From positions 195,354 to 259,353 of the forward strand of contig JAEWIZ010000002.1 in NCBI GenBank assembly GCA_023386815.1: a stretch of DNA of 64,000 bases. Direction: 5' to 3'. This document shows, one piece after another, positions 23,436-33,563 of this stretch. A program made the translations under genes and the position numbers. This DNA comes from Bacillota bacterium (GTDB lineage Bacteria > Bacillota > Clostridia > Lachnospirales > Lachnospiraceae). Each line of letters opens with the position of its first letter. Positions within the stretch are counted from its first letter, which is position 1. The notes beneath the pieces are model-generated. The model made no database searches. It was not told where the DNA came from and saw only the letters and a program-made list of their open reading frames with translations.

Positions 23436-23548
23436 CTTCCGATAACTTATATTACAGGAACTAAGTTCCTGTTCCTGTAATCGAGATGCACGGCGCATAT
23501 TCAGCGCCTTTTATCGGAAGTACAATGCAACTTCCGATAACTTATATT
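23436..23548 (-). repeat. Dispersed palindromic repeat bounded by 18-bp direct repeats
   Basis: The 18-mer CTTCCGATAACTTATATT occurs at 23436-23453 and again at 23531-23548, overlapping the cheD stop. Between them, on the minus strand, is a unit (23520-23446) that starts CTTCCGATAAAAGGCGCT and contains CGATTACAGGAACA, homologous to 18746-18815. Internal hairpins are GGCGC/GCGCC and AGGAACT/AGTTCCT. It lies inside the transcribed cluster between cheD and the small membrane gene. Confidence 0.72.
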
Positions 23549-24027
23549 GTCTTTTTTTCTTTACCTACAGATTTAATAAGTAATATTCCAGTTTCAGGAT
23601 AAAATTCAATTGTTCTACCGTAATTGGCTCCCGTATCTTCAGCTTTCAAGGAAATTCCCAATTCGTTTAATTTATGTTTGGTTGCTTCTACATTTCGATC
23701 ACCAATCCGCATCATATCATTGTTAGCACTGAAGGCGAACATCTGGGCACCTCCGGCTATTTTAGCAACCAGACTTCTTCTTTCTGCTCCGATCGCAATC
23801 ATCTGACTAATTAGTAAATCAATTCCGGTATCAGCAAACTTTGCTTTGTTTTCATTATTTATTATCTTTGTACTGTCTGGCAGCATAACGTGAACCATTC
23901 CAGCGATCTTCCGAATCGGATCGTATAATACAATACCGACACAGGAACCAAGTCCCAAGGTTGTTATTGCATTAGGCGATATACACACATTAGAGTCCGC
24001 CATACCTACCTTTATCATTTCACTCAT
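23542..24027 (-). CDS. cheD: Chemoreceptor glutamine deamidase CheD
   Basis: Deamidates receptor glutamines and, in the B. subtilis-type system, binds CheC to increase its CheY-P phosphatase activity. 161 residues. The catalytic Cys is in TTLGLGSCVGIVLYDP, the His in KIAGMVHVMLPDS, and a conserved block is AKIAGGAQMF. It lies 8 nt after cheC, fitting a CheC-CheD pair. Confidence 0.95.
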   Translation of the reverse strand: MSEMIKVGMADSNVCISPNAITTLGLGSCVGIVLYDPIRKIAGMVHVMLPDSTKIINNENKAKFADTGIDLLISQMIAIGAERRSLVAKIAGGAQMFAFSANNDMMRIGDRNVEATKHKLNELGISLKAEDTGANYGRTIEFYPETGILLIKSVGKEKKTI

Positions 24028-24035
24028 GTATTCAC

Positions 24036-24665
24036 CTATAACCCTAAGGATGATAATATAGCTCTGTAGGAATCAATTGTCGGGATTAATATGAAAAATC
24101 CATTGACTGCATTGTCTGCATCTCCGAATTCAGTCTCAATCAGTAATGCTTTATCACCAATTTTTCCAAATTCAATGGCAGGTACGCTTAAAATTGCTCC
24201 TGACATATCAATTGCCATATAGGGAATACTTGATGTAATTAATAAATTAGTTAAGGAAGACAGTGATGATAAATATGCACCTGCTATGATATTTCCGATC
24301 TCATTGAGTGCAGAACGTTCCATTTCAGAAAATTCTCCAGACTCAGATCCATAAGCGCCGCCCAGCAATAAATTCACTAAATGCTTGGCCGCATCCATGT
24401 CCATCATAAACATCATCATGCCATCAATTTGCCCCTCAAGGGTAAATAATATACCTACTACAATATTCTCTGCACCACCGACAATATCTGAAAGTTCTTT
24501 AAATTCCAGTAAATCAACTTTTGGAACCTTCATATCAATCTTTGAATTGATCATCTGTGAGAGAGCTGTTGTGGCATTCCCTGCACCAATATTTCCTATT
24601 TCCTTCAGTACATCATATTGCATATTATCGATCTGGTTTAAATTAATCTGGGACACCACATACAC
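24036..24665 (-). CDS. cheC: CheY-P phosphatase CheC
   Basis: 209 residues with the two CheC active-site helices: DVLKEIGNIGAGNATTAL near residue 18 and ALNEIGNIIAGAYLSSL in the second half, each with the Glu/Asn pair that attacks CheY phosphate. Both sites look intact. It belongs to the adaptation module cheB-cheA-cheW-cheC-cheD. Confidence 0.95.
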   Translation of the reverse strand: MYVVSQINLNQIDNMQYDVLKEIGNIGAGNATTALSQMINSKIDMKVPKVDLLEFKELSDIVGGAENIVVGILFTLEGQIDGMMMFMMDMDAAKHLVNLLLGGAYGSESGEFSEMERSALNEIGNIIAGAYLSSLSSLTNLLITSSIPYMAIDMSGAILSVPAIEFGKIGDKALLIETEFGDADNAVNGFFILIPTIDSYRAILSSLGL

Positions 24666-24682
24666 CTCACATTATTTAATAT

Positions 24683-25135
24683 TTATGATACAATTTCCTT
24701 ATCAACAATAACTACCGGGATATTTAAAAGATTAATCAATTCATTGCCGTATTTTCCAACACCCTTGCTAAAGCTGCCCTTGATATCACTTTCATCATAA
24801 TTCATTTTTTCAATTGCATTCGCATCCAAAGTAATTACTTCTTTCACCTCATCCACAATGATTCCAACCGGAGCCGCTTGTAGTTCAGGTCTTACAATAA
24901 TAATTCTGGCCTTTGGAGTGTATTCCACTTCTGGTAATTCTAATCGGTTTCTTAAGCTCATTACTGGAACGATCTCACCACGCAGGTTGACGATACCCTT
25001 AAAATAAGGCTGAGCCTTTGGTACTCTTGTTATACTTTGCAATACGATAATATTGTCTATGTATTTAATATCAATGCCAAATGGCTGATTATTAAGATAT
25101 GCTATAATATATTGCTTTGAATCTAAAGCTGCCAT
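24683..25135 (-). CDS. cheW: Chemotaxis coupling protein CheW
   Basis: Bridges receptors and CheA. About 150 residues from the ATG at 25135, with GGAGG seven nt upstream. SH3-like subdomains are recognisable by IVLQSITRVPKAQPYFKGIV and NLRGEIVPVMSLRNRL. It lies 12 nt after cheA. Confidence 0.95.
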   Translation of the reverse strand: MAALDSKQYIIAYLNNQPFGIDIKYIDNIIVLQSITRVPKAQPYFKGIVNLRGEIVPVMSLRNRLELPEVEYTPKARIIIVRPELQAAPVGIIVDEVKEVITLDANAIEKMNYDESDIKGSFSKGVGKYGNELINLLNIPVVIVDKEIVS

Positions 25136-25147
25136 CACAATTCCTCC

Positions 25148-27238
25148 CTACACTAATGAATTGACATCCAGAATTAAAGCCACCTCACCATTACCGAGAA
25201 TGGTAGCTCCGCTGATGATCTTATGGTTCTTGATATACTTACCAATGGATTTAATAACGATTTCCTGCTGTCCAATCAATTCATCTACAACCATACCAGC
25301 GAGTCTTTCACCCTTCTTAACAATAACAACGAGAAGCTCCTCTGGCTCTTTTTCCGGCTTTTTGCAACCCAGAATTTTACTTAGGCGTACAATTGGAACG
25401 ACACTTCCTCTTAAATTAATTACTTCTTTTCCTTGTATATCCTTAAACTCAGAACTTGGTATGTCTTCAACAGTTTGGATGCTTCCTAATGGTAGGGCAT
25501 ATTTTTCTTCACCGATAATAACCATTAAGGCTTGAATGATCGCCAAGGTTAACGGTAATCGGATGATGAAATTAGAGCCCTCATCAAGCTTTGTTTTGGC
25601 TTCAATCTCTCCACCCAAGGCTTCAATTTTAGTTTTTACAACATCTAGACCTACACCGCGTCCGGATACGTCCGTCACGGTATCAGCCGTTGAAAAGCTT
25701 GGTTGGAATAAGATATCAATAATATCTTTATCGGTCATCCTGGCAGCTTGTTCTTCCGTGATCTTGCCCTTTTCAATTGCTTTTGACTTTATCTTCTCAG
25801 TATTGATTCCGGCGCCATCGTCACGTACTTCAATTACAACGTTATTACCATCCTGATATGCATCCAGATAGATAGAGCCAATGGGGTTTTTGCCTTTCTT
25901 CGCTCTTTCTGCATTACTCTCCAGACCATGATCAGCTGCATTACGAAGTAAGTGCATTAACGGATCGCCGATCTCATCAATTACTGTACGGTCAAGCTCG
26001 GTCTCTTCACCAGTCATGTAAAGTTCCATTTCTTTATCCAGTTTCTTAGACAAATCTCGGATCATTCTAGGGAAACGGTTAACAACACTTTCAATCGGTA
26101 CCATTCTGGTTTTCATAACCGATTCATGAAGGTTAGTTGTAACTCTCTCCAAATATTCGATCTGTTCATGGAAGGTATTATCCAAGGTCGTATCGTTAGA
26201 ATCACTAATGGATACAAGACCATTCTTAGCAATAATCAACTCGCTGACCAGATTCATTAAAACATCTAATTTTTCAATATCAACTCGAACAGAACGGTTT
26301 GCAACAGGTTTAGCAGGCTGTTTTGCTGCAGCTGCAGCAGAACCTGATTTTAAGGAGACAGCTTCACTTGCCTGTACCTGTACAACCTTTGCTTCCTCCT
26401 GAGTTATCTGCTTAGAAAATGTTACAACATCGTCATCTGATAATTTGTAATAATCTGCAACTACTTCTTTGACTTCAGATACATTTGCGGCAATTTTTGC
26501 CAGCTTGTCCGGTGTTTCTTTCGTAATAATAAATGCAGAATATTCAAAATCATACTTCTCATCTTCCAGATCCTGTGCACTTGGATTCAGCTTTATAATT
26601 TCACCGAATTCTTCTAAGGCGCGGTTTACCATAAAGGCTCTGGCACCCTTTAATACACAATACTCCTGAATATATACCGTAAGTCCAACTACATTCAGTC
26701 CAATGGTACCTGCTTTCACCATTGCCTTCTTTTCATGCTCTTCAATTTTTACATCGAAAAACTTCATCTTGCCATGGTCAGTCTGTCCCCCAGCTACTAC
26801 CGGTTTAACTTCAGCAGCCTTTACGGTGACATTAGCTTCCGTAGTTTTACCAAGTCCTGCATTTAAGATATCATTTAATGCATTAATAATATCTTCGTTG
26901 TCATCCTCACCTTCATTAGCTTCTGATTGAATGTTAGTAAGGTATGCTTCCAAGGCATCCAAGCCCTTAAATAATACATCAACCAAATTCGAGGATACCT
27001 TCATCTTACCATTACGGATCTCTGAAAACACATTTTCCATATCATGGGTCAAACGCTGCATTCTTTTATAACCCATTGTACCGGACATGCCCTTTAAAGA
27101 ATGAGCTGCACGGAAAATTTCATTAATCGTATTTTCATTTTCTGGTTCACGCTCTAATACTAATAAATGTTCATTCAAATTTTGCAAATGTTCTTTTGCT
27201 TCTTCAATAAATATCTCAAGATATTGACTTACGTCCAT
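25148..27238 (-). CDS. cheA: Chemotaxis histidine kinase CheA
   Basis: 696 residues. The N-terminal Hpt domain carries the phosphorylated His46 (AAHSLKGMSGTMGY). A P2 region (about 165-275) follows, then the dimerisation helices (EKLDVLMNLVSELIIAKN), the ATPase with HLLRNAADHGLE, EVRDDGAGIN and GRGVGLDVV, and a C-terminal CheW-like domain. It passes phosphate to the CheY and CheB encoded in the same cluster. Confidence 0.97.
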   Translation of the reverse strand: MDVSQYLEIFIEEAKEHLQNLNEHLLVLEREPENENTINEIFRAAHSLKGMSGTMGYKRMQRLTHDMENVFSEIRNGKMKVSSNLVDVLFKGLDALEAYLTNIQSEANEGEDDNEDIINALNDILNAGLGKTTEANVTVKAAEVKPVVAGGQTDHGKMKFFDVKIEEHEKKAMVKAGTIGLNVVGLTVYIQEYCVLKGARAFMVNRALEEFGEIIKLNPSAQDLEDEKYDFEYSAFIITKETPDKLAKIAANVSEVKEVVADYYKLSDDDVVTFSKQITQEEAKVVQVQASEAVSLKSGSAAAAAKQPAKPVANRSVRVDIEKLDVLMNLVSELIIAKNGLVSISDSNDTTLDNTFHEQIEYLERVTTNLHESVMKTRMVPIESVVNRFPRMIRDLSKKLDKEMELYMTGEETELDRTVIDEIGDPLMHLLRNAADHGLESNAERAKKGKNPIGSIYLDAYQDGNNVVIEVRDDGAGINTEKIKSKAIEKGKITEEQAARMTDKDIIDILFQPSFSTADTVTDVSGRGVGLDVVKTKIEALGGEIEAKTKLDEGSNFIIRLPLTLAIIQALMVIIGEEKYALPLGSIQTVEDIPSSEFKDIQGKEVINLRGSVVPIVRLSKILGCKKPEKEPEELLVVIVKKGERLAGMVVDELIGQQEIVIKSIGKYIKNHKIISGATILGNGEVALILDVNSLV

Positions 27239-27241
27239 TTA

Positions 27242-28327
27242 TCACACCCCCACATTTCTTGCAATGGCACCAGATACTTCATTTAAAGGAACAACTTCAT
27301 CCACTAGCCCAGCTTCTTTAATGACCTTTGGCATTCCATAGACGATACTTGTCTCTTCATTCTGTGCAATCACATAAATATTTTGTTTTTTTCCTAGTTG
27401 TCTTATTCCAGCGGTTCCGTCACCGCCCATACCTGTTAATACAACACAGGTAATCTGATCAAAATTAGTGTCTACCAAGGACTCGTACATAATATCTGCA
27501 CAGGGTAATAGCCCATGTCTTGCCGGCTCCTTCGTAACAGAAAGATAATACTGTCCGTCTGTTTGCTTTTTCAGCCTCATTTGATATCCGCCTTTTGCAA
27601 TATAAACGGTTCCTTTGCGAAGAATTTCGCCATCCTCTGCCTCCTTTACTTCAACCTGGCTAAGTTCATTTAATCGGTCTGCAAGGGACTTTGTAAATCC
27701 GCCTGGCATATGTTGTACAATAAGTACACTGGCATCCAGGTTCTTAGGTAGACTTGGTATTACTGTATGTAGCGCTTTGGGTCCGCCAGTTGAGCATGCT
27801 AGAGCTACTAACTTGGTTGCATTCTGAGGTAATTGTACCGGTTTTCTTTTCTGAGCTAATTGTCTCACTAGATTACGAGTATCCGGCTTTCCTTCTTCTT
27901 GCTCCCGCTCAACTTTAGCCTCCACTTGAGTTGCGGTTGCTAAACAGGATAAAATGTTGTTGGAGAATTGATTGCTCTTCACCTCTAAATAGCTCTCAGG
28001 CTTTGTCACAAAATCAAATGCTCCAAGCTCTAATGCATAAATTGTCTCCTTCGCATCCTTTGTTGCTATGGTACTAACGATAATTACTTTTGTTTTCATG
28101 CCCCGCTTCTTTAGTTCCGCTAACAGCTCTAATCCATTCATTCTAGGCATATTAATATCCAGAAGAACTGCATCAAAATCTTTGCCTCTACTAAGCAGTA
28201 CATTTAACCCATCCAGTCCGTTTACCGCCACTTCAGTAACTTGGAACCGATCATCTGCGTTTATTATATCAGAAATCACCCTTCTCATGAGTGCAGAGTC
28301 ATCTATTATTAAAATATTTTTCTTCAT
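27242..28327 (-). CDS. cheB: Protein-glutamate methylesterase/deamidase CheB
   Basis: 361 residues. The receiver domain has the phosphorylatable Asp57 (AVLLDINMPRMNG), followed by a linker and the CheB_methylest domain with Ser (ALACSTGGPKAL), His (VQHMPGGFT) and Asp (GMGGDGTAG). It removes methyl groups from receptors. The partner methyltransferase CheR is not encoded in this window. Confidence 0.96.
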   Translation of the reverse strand: MKKNILIIDDSALMRRVISDIINADDRFQVTEVAVNGLDGLNVLLSRGKDFDAVLLDINMPRMNGLELLAELKKRGMKTKVIIVSTIATKDAKETIYALELGAFDFVTKPESYLEVKSNQFSNNILSCLATATQVEAKVEREQEEGKPDTRNLVRQLAQKRKPVQLPQNATKLVALACSTGGPKALHTVIPSLPKNLDASVLIVQHMPGGFTKSLADRLNELSQVEVKEAEDGEILRKGTVYIAKGGYQMRLKKQTDGQYYLSVTKEPARHGLLPCADIMYESLVDTNFDQITCVVLTGMGGDGTAGIRQLGKKQNIYVIAQNEETSIVYGMPKVIKEAGLVDEVVPLNEVSGAIARNVGV

Positions 28328-28336
28328 TCTTCGACT

Positions 28337-29101
28337 TTACCTTTCCTTTTCATTTCTTCTTAGACGGCGTTCCTGTTCGAAAATGAACCTAATCAGGTGT
28401 TCTCTATCCTTCGGAGAAATATCCATAAATTGCACTCTATGCTCGAATACACCAATTCTATTTTCAATTTTATCAGAGGCAATGACCTGTGCTCCCGGCT
28501 CCATTTTTATGATACGATTACCAACACTAACTGTTATTTTAATTAGTAGCTTATCGCCTTGCTTATGTAGGAATTTTGAGTAAAATTTTGCTCCACCACC
28601 ACTAATATCTATAATATCACCATGAATCCAGTCTTTGTTAAACTGGCTTAATTTCTTCTTGCACTCGTTTCGTTCTTCGTCATTTGCAAAATCATTTGCC
28701 TTCCATTTTCTATCTAGCATTTCCTCATCCAAGGTAACTACACGATAATCGATCTCATAGATACATTCAAAACGGTAAAATTGTCTTCGTTGAACTTTTA
28801 CTAAGTTTGAAATTATCTGTACATTAGATACAATAATATTGTTTTCTTTGTGATTACTTAATACTACACAGTTCCCCTGATACAAGCCTTTTTTTGTGTA
28901 GAAGAATAGGCTAAAATTAGCTCCAACACCTAAAACTAATGCTTTTCCATACAGAATTGGCGCTGCAATGCTAATAACATCTAAATCCACAAAATCTACT
29001 AATTGGCTTGCAAAAGTCCTCGCGTTATGTACTTCACGACCAGATATATCTATTGGTTTAATATCAATTTTATCACCATAATTTAATACTTCACGCAGCA
29101 T
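28337..29101 (-). CDS. YcgR/MotI-like PilZ c-di-GMP receptor
   Basis: 254 residues. An N-terminal YcgR-like beta domain is followed by a PilZ domain with both c-di-GMP motifs: RRQFYRF (RxxxR) near residue 100 and DISGGGAKF (D-x-S-x-x-G) near residue 168. Such proteins brake flagellar rotation or influence switching when c-di-GMP rises. It lies 9 nt before cheB, in the position of the PilZ gene of other clostridial clusters. Confidence 0.87.
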   Translation of the reverse strand: MLREVLNYGDKIDIKPIDISGREVHNARTFASQLVDFVDLDVISIAAPILYGKALVLGVGANFSLFFYTKKGLYQGNCVVLSNHKENNIIVSNVQIISNLVKVQRRQFYRFECIYEIDYRVVTLDEEMLDRKWKANDFANDEERNECKKKLSQFNKDWIHGDIIDISGGGAKFYSKFLHKQGDKLLIKITVSVGNRIIKMEPGAQVIASDKIENRIGVFEHRVQFMDISPKDREHLIRFIFEQERRLRRNEKER

Positions 29102-29236
29102 GTTTTTCCTCCCACAGGATTTAACACTCCTTTAATTATACTAATGTCCGCAAGCTCAATCTATTCTGGCACAAGGTGCATGATTAGAACCTGCTGCGTA
29201 CGGCTCCGATAGAATTCCTTCGGTAAAAATGCCTGC

Positions 29237-30121
29237 TTATTTTCGAATTCTTGACCTTAGTAAATTAGTGAAAAGTTGTGCTATTCCTTTTTTATTCTGT
29301 GTCTCATCATTTGTTGTATGCTCACTTAAACTATGGGCAAAGGAAGTTAGTGAAAATGTGAAATCAGAATTTGGATAAAGCATCATCGCAGGTTTTTGTT
29401 TCATAACCGCTTTTGACACAGAGGTATCCGAAGGAACAGACCCCAAGAACTCCAATTTTAAATCCAGAAATTTACTAACAACTAAGCTAAGCTTGTCATA
29501 TAACTCTTTACCATCCTCATAAGAGTCAACCCTGTTTGCAATCATCTTTATTACGGTTTTCTCTAAGGAAACATCTGTCTTTCTATTTAAGGTCTTTAAT
29601 AATGCATATGCATCGGTAATAGAGGTCGGTTCCGGTGTTGCAACCAGCAAGACCTCTGAACTTGCTGCCACGAATTCCAATACAGAATCCGAAATACCAG
29701 CTCCGGTATCAACAATAATGATATCAGCCCTCTCATCCAGTTCCACAAGTTTCTGAATCAAATAAACGATCTGATCTCTTGACAGGTTCGTTAATTCTTG
29801 TATTCCTGAACCTCCTGAAATAAAACCGATATTCTCAGGACCTTCCGTTATAATGTCAGATAAGTTCTTGCCTCGAAACATCAGGTCCGCAAGATTATAC
29901 TGAGGTCTTATTCCAAGCATAACCTCCACATTTGCCAGTCCAAAATCCGCATCTAATACAATAACACGATTTCCTAAGCGGCTTAATGCAATAGCAAGAT
30001 TAACCGATATACTTGATTTACCTACTCCACCTTTTCCACTCGTAACAGTAATTACCCTTGCAACCCTTCTGGGTGTGGTCTGCTCCCTGATAATCTTCCT
30101 TAACTTTTCAGCCTGATCCAT
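29237..30121 (-). CDS. flhG: FlhG/YlxH MinD-type ATPase controlling flagellar number
   Basis: 294 residues from the ATG at 30121, with GGAGG six nt upstream; the frame is open to 30163. The deviant Walker A is VTSGKGGVGKSSISVNLAI; a DADFGLANVEVMLG block and a switch region (IIIVDTGAG) follow. The N-terminal QAEKLRKIIR fits the FlhF-activating DQAxxLR motif. It lies 62 nt after flhF. Confidence 0.93.
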   Translation of the reverse strand: MDQAEKLRKIIREQTTPRRVARVITVTSGKGGVGKSSISVNLAIALSRLGNRVIVLDADFGLANVEVMLGIRPQYNLADLMFRGKNLSDIITEGPENIGFISGGSGIQELTNLSRDQIVYLIQKLVELDERADIIIVDTGAGISDSVLEFVAASSEVLLVATPEPTSITDAYALLKTLNRKTDVSLEKTVIKMIANRVDSYEDGKELYDKLSLVVSKFLDLKLEFLGSVPSDTSVSKAVMKQKPAMMLYPNSDFTFSLTSFAHSLSEHTTNDETQNKKGIAQLFTNLLRSRIRK

Positions 30122-30183
30122 AATTAGCCTCCACGACACCACATTACGGCATCTTATAATCAAAGTGAGTTATTTCTTTTTCC

Positions 30184-31404
30184 TTACTGTCCCCTCAGTA
30201 ACTGTTTTGCTATATTTTGAGCATCCACACGTGAGATATCGTCCGGTACATTCTGCCCAAAAGTAGCATAGGACAATGGTGCCTCTGTTAGCATTCGTAT
30301 ATTGAAGAGGTTCCCAATCGTTCCTGTCTCATCTAACTTTGTAAAAATAAGATTATAATTAATGATCTCAGAATAAGCTTCTGTAATTTTAATTAAGTCT
30401 CGGTATTTTGTTGTTGCGCTCAGAACCAGATAAATCTCACGTTCCTCTTCTGGAATAACATTAATCAAAGATTCGATATCATCTCTTTGTTCCTTACTTC
30501 GATGTGAGCGGCCTGCTGTATCCACGAATATCAGGTCAAAATCAGCAAACTCCTCTTTCGCCTGTCGCATTTCATCATCAGAATAGATCACCTTAAGGGG
30601 AATTCCTAATATATTAGCATAGGTTCTCAACTGCTCAACTGCAGCAATACGGTAGGTATCTGCAGTTAAAAACGCCACTTTTGACTTTTCACTTACTTTA
30701 AACTTAGAAGCAATCTTTGCAATCGTTGTGGTCTTTCCCACACCCGTTGGCCCTATAAAGAAGATAAACTTCGGAGTCTTTCCATCAGCACTGATCATCC
30801 TCGGCTGACCCAGCTTTAATATAATTTTCTGATAAATACTGGCCAGGATATTATCCATAGAAGCATCCTTCTTTAAAGTACCTTCTATTTCTGAAATAAT
30901 CTGATTTGCATATTTTTCATCAACTTCATTTGAAATAAGTTGGTTATAGATTAACTGAATGCATGCAAGATTCTTATTCGTTTCTAAAGCTGCCTTTGCA
31001 TCCTGCTTTTCCTGTAGTTCTTTTTCCTTCTCCATCATCTGCTTCTCTAGAAGACTTTGCAGATTATTTAGTTTTAACTCAATCGCAGAGGAAGCTGCGG
31101 GGATATCTCCCGGTAGTTGGCCTCCATTATGATCCTTCGGCTCATCATAGATGATATCCGGCATCATTGTTTTTCTCTGTGATGCTGCTTGTATTGGCGT
31201 TACTGTTTTCACTCTATCATTACGATAAGTTATATTCTCATCAACAGCGGCTGTAATCTCAACAAGCGGTTTACGAAATAATTTATGAATGCCTTTCGGA
31301 GATACTGTCTTTATATTCATGACAATAGCATCCTTGCCAAGTTCTTCTTTGGCTAGCAGGATTGCTTCTGTCTCCGTATTTGCTTGAAATTTTTTGATAA
31401 TCAC
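30184..31404 (-). CDS. flhF: FlhF, SRP-type GTPase for flagellar placement
   Basis: 406 residues. A short variable N-terminus with MIIKKFQANTETEAILLAKE is followed by the NG domain: P-loop FIGPTGVGKTTTIAKIASKF, then FLTADTYRIAAVEQL and IFVDTAGRSHRS. The start is a GTG overlapping the flhA stop (TAGTG), so translation is coupled. It marks the site of flagellum assembly together with FlhG. Confidence 0.95.
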   Translation of the reverse strand: MIIKKFQANTETEAILLAKEELGKDAIVMNIKTVSPKGIHKLFRKPLVEITAAVDENITYRNDRVKTVTPIQAASQRKTMMPDIIYDEPKDHNGGQLPGDIPAASSAIELKLNNLQSLLEKQMMEKEKELQEKQDAKAALETNKNLACIQLIYNQLISNEVDEKYANQIISEIEGTLKKDASMDNILASIYQKIILKLGQPRMISADGKTPKFIFFIGPTGVGKTTTIAKIASKFKVSEKSKVAFLTADTYRIAAVEQLRTYANILGIPLKVIYSDDEMRQAKEEFADFDLIFVDTAGRSHRSKEQRDDIESLINVIPEEEREIYLVLSATTKYRDLIKITEAYSEIINYNLIFTKLDETGTIGNLFNIRMLTEAPLSYATFGQNVPDDISRVDAQNIAKQLLRGQ

Positions 31405-33437
31405 TATACTGTCACCATCCCTACCGACTGTAATTCAACATTGGAGTCTATTTCATTATAAGATACTACAATTAAATCCTTAAAATAATCCTGAGTTAAA
31501 CGCTTGAAATACATCCGCACAATTGGAGAAGTTATAACAATCGGATTCTTTCCAAGTTCCTCCAACTTATGTACCTCTGCCTGAACTGACTCCATGATTT
31601 CTCTTGTTATACTTGGATCAAGTGTTAAAAATGCTCCCTGTTCTGATTGTTTCACAGATCCCATGATTTCCTGCTCCACCTTAGGATCTAAAGTAACTAC
31701 GCTGGTCATCTCATTTGAAGGGAAATATTTACTCGAAATTGCACGTTTTAAACTTTGTCTTGCATACTCCGTAAGTACATCTGTGTCACGGGAGGTAGGT
31801 GCATAATCCGCTAACGTTTCGAATATCGTCACTAAATCCCTGATGGATACCCCTTCTCGAAGTAAGTTCTGAAGAACCTTTTGAATCTCACCAATATTCA
31901 GCAGCTTAGGCACAAGCTCGCTGATAAGAGTGGAATGGGAATCCTTGATATTGTCCACAAGATGTTGAACATCCTGTCTGGTAAGCAGCTCATAGATATG
32001 TGAGCGAATCACCTCTGTTAAATGAGTTGCAATGATTGAGGGAGGATCAACAACAGTATAGCCAAGGGTTTCTGCTCTTTCCCGTTGCCCTTCCGTGATC
32101 CATATCGCCGGAAGATGGAAAGAAGGCTCGAAGGTAGGGATTCCTGTTATTTCTTCTTCTACATAGCCAGGGTTCATTGCCATATAATGATCAAAAAGAA
32201 TTTCGCCTTCACTAACCTGAATTCCTTTAATTTTTATAATATATTGATTTGGATTTAACTGAATATTATCTCGCAAACGTATCATCGGAACAACACATCC
32301 AAGCTCCAGTGCTATCTGTCTTCTGATCAATACAACACGATCGAGTAAATCACCGCCCTGATTTGTATCAGCAAGAGGAATAATACCATATCCAAACTCT
32401 AATTCAATTGGATCAACTTGTAATAAAGATACCACATTTTCGGGCTTTCTAATTTCATTGGCAGAGACCTCATCTGTGGAAACCTCTTGCTCGATCTGCG
32501 CCTCTTCAATCTTGCCGGCAATTGCCCTTCCTGAAATAATAAAGATAATTCCATAAGCCAGAAATAAAATATCGTTCAGTGGCGTTAATAAACCAAGACC
32601 AATCAAACTTCCTCCGACCATATATAATACCTTTGGAATGGAGAACAGCTGTTTCATCAGCATATCTCCAAAGTCTGCTTCCTTCGATGCCTTAGTTACA
32701 AGAATACCGGTTGCTAAAGATATCATCAAGGAAGGAATCTGACTTACCAGACCGTCACCAATCGTCAGGATAGCAAAATGCTGGAATGCGTCCATTGCCT
32801 CGTATCCAAGGTAGAACATTCCCATTACTGTACCGCCGATCATATTGATTATGGTAATAATCAAACCGGCAATTGCATCTCCCTTAACATACTTGGTAGC
32901 ACCATCCATGGAGCCAAAGAAAGCTGCTTCCTCTTGAATTTTCTCTCGGCGAGTCTTTGCCTCAGCATCATTAATCGCTCCGGTATTTAAGTCAGCATCA
33001 ATTGCCATCTGTTTACCTGGCATTGCGTCCAGAGTAAATCGAGCCGTAACCTCAGCAACACGTTCAGATCCTTTATTGATTACCATGAATTGTACAATAA
33101 TTAAAATAATGAATATGATAATACCGATAATGAGATTTCCGCCACCAACAAACTGACCGAAGGTCTCAACTACGTTTCCTGGTTCACCAGTAGATAAAAT
33201 TAATTTTGTACTGGATACATTTAAGGAAATGCGGAATATGGTTGTAAAGAGTAGTATGGTTGGAAAGGCAGACATACTAAGTACATCTTTCGCAAACATC
33301 GCGTTAAATAAAACCACCATTGCTATTGATATATTTAAAGCCAGTAATATATCCAGCAATATCGAAGGCATAGGTATTATCAAAAAGATGACTGCTGACA
33401 GCAAGAACAAACCAACTATCATATCGTTACGTTTCAT
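31404..33437 (-). CDS. flhA: Flagellar export gate protein FlhA
   Basis: 677 residues: about eight membrane helices in the first half, with the conserved FHIPEP-family cytoplasmic loop (VMGMFYLGYEAMDAF and the GDGLVSQIPSLMISLATG block). The soluble export-docking domain follows (PLADTNQGGDLLDRVVLIRR). It is the ring of the type III export gate. Confidence 0.97.
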   Translation of the reverse strand: MKRNDMIVGLFLLSAVIFLIIPMPSILLDILLALNISIAMVVLFNAMFAKDVLSMSAFPTILLFTTIFRISLNVSSTKLILSTGEPGNVVETFGQFVGGGNLIIGIIIFIILIIVQFMVINKGSERVAEVTARFTLDAMPGKQMAIDADLNTGAINDAEAKTRREKIQEEAAFFGSMDGATKYVKGDAIAGLIITIINMIGGTVMGMFYLGYEAMDAFQHFAILTIGDGLVSQIPSLMISLATGILVTKASKEADFGDMLMKQLFSIPKVLYMVGGSLIGLGLLTPLNDILFLAYGIIFIISGRAIAGKIEEAQIEQEVSTDEVSANEIRKPENVVSLLQVDPIELEFGYGIIPLADTNQGGDLLDRVVLIRRQIALELGCVVPMIRLRDNIQLNPNQYIIKIKGIQVSEGEILFDHYMAMNPGYVEEEITGIPTFEPSFHLPAIWITEGQRERAETLGYTVVDPPSIIATHLTEVIRSHIYELLTRQDVQHLVDNIKDSHSTLISELVPKLLNIGEIQKVLQNLLREGVSIRDLVTIFETLADYAPTSRDTDVLTEYARQSLKRAISSKYFPSNEMTSVVTLDPKVEQEIMGSVKQSEQGAFLTLDPSITREIMESVQAEVHKLEELGKNPIVITSPIVRMYFKRLTQDYFKDLIVVSYNEIDSNVELQSVGMVTV

Positions 33438-33563
33438 ACCTCAATCCTCCTGACAAGTCACATTAAACTACTAATAGAAAAAGAACATAAAATCCCATTA
33501 ATTCCATGTAAATAGCGCAGATACTGCACCTTTATATCATAAGTCAAGCAGCAAGTCAGACTC

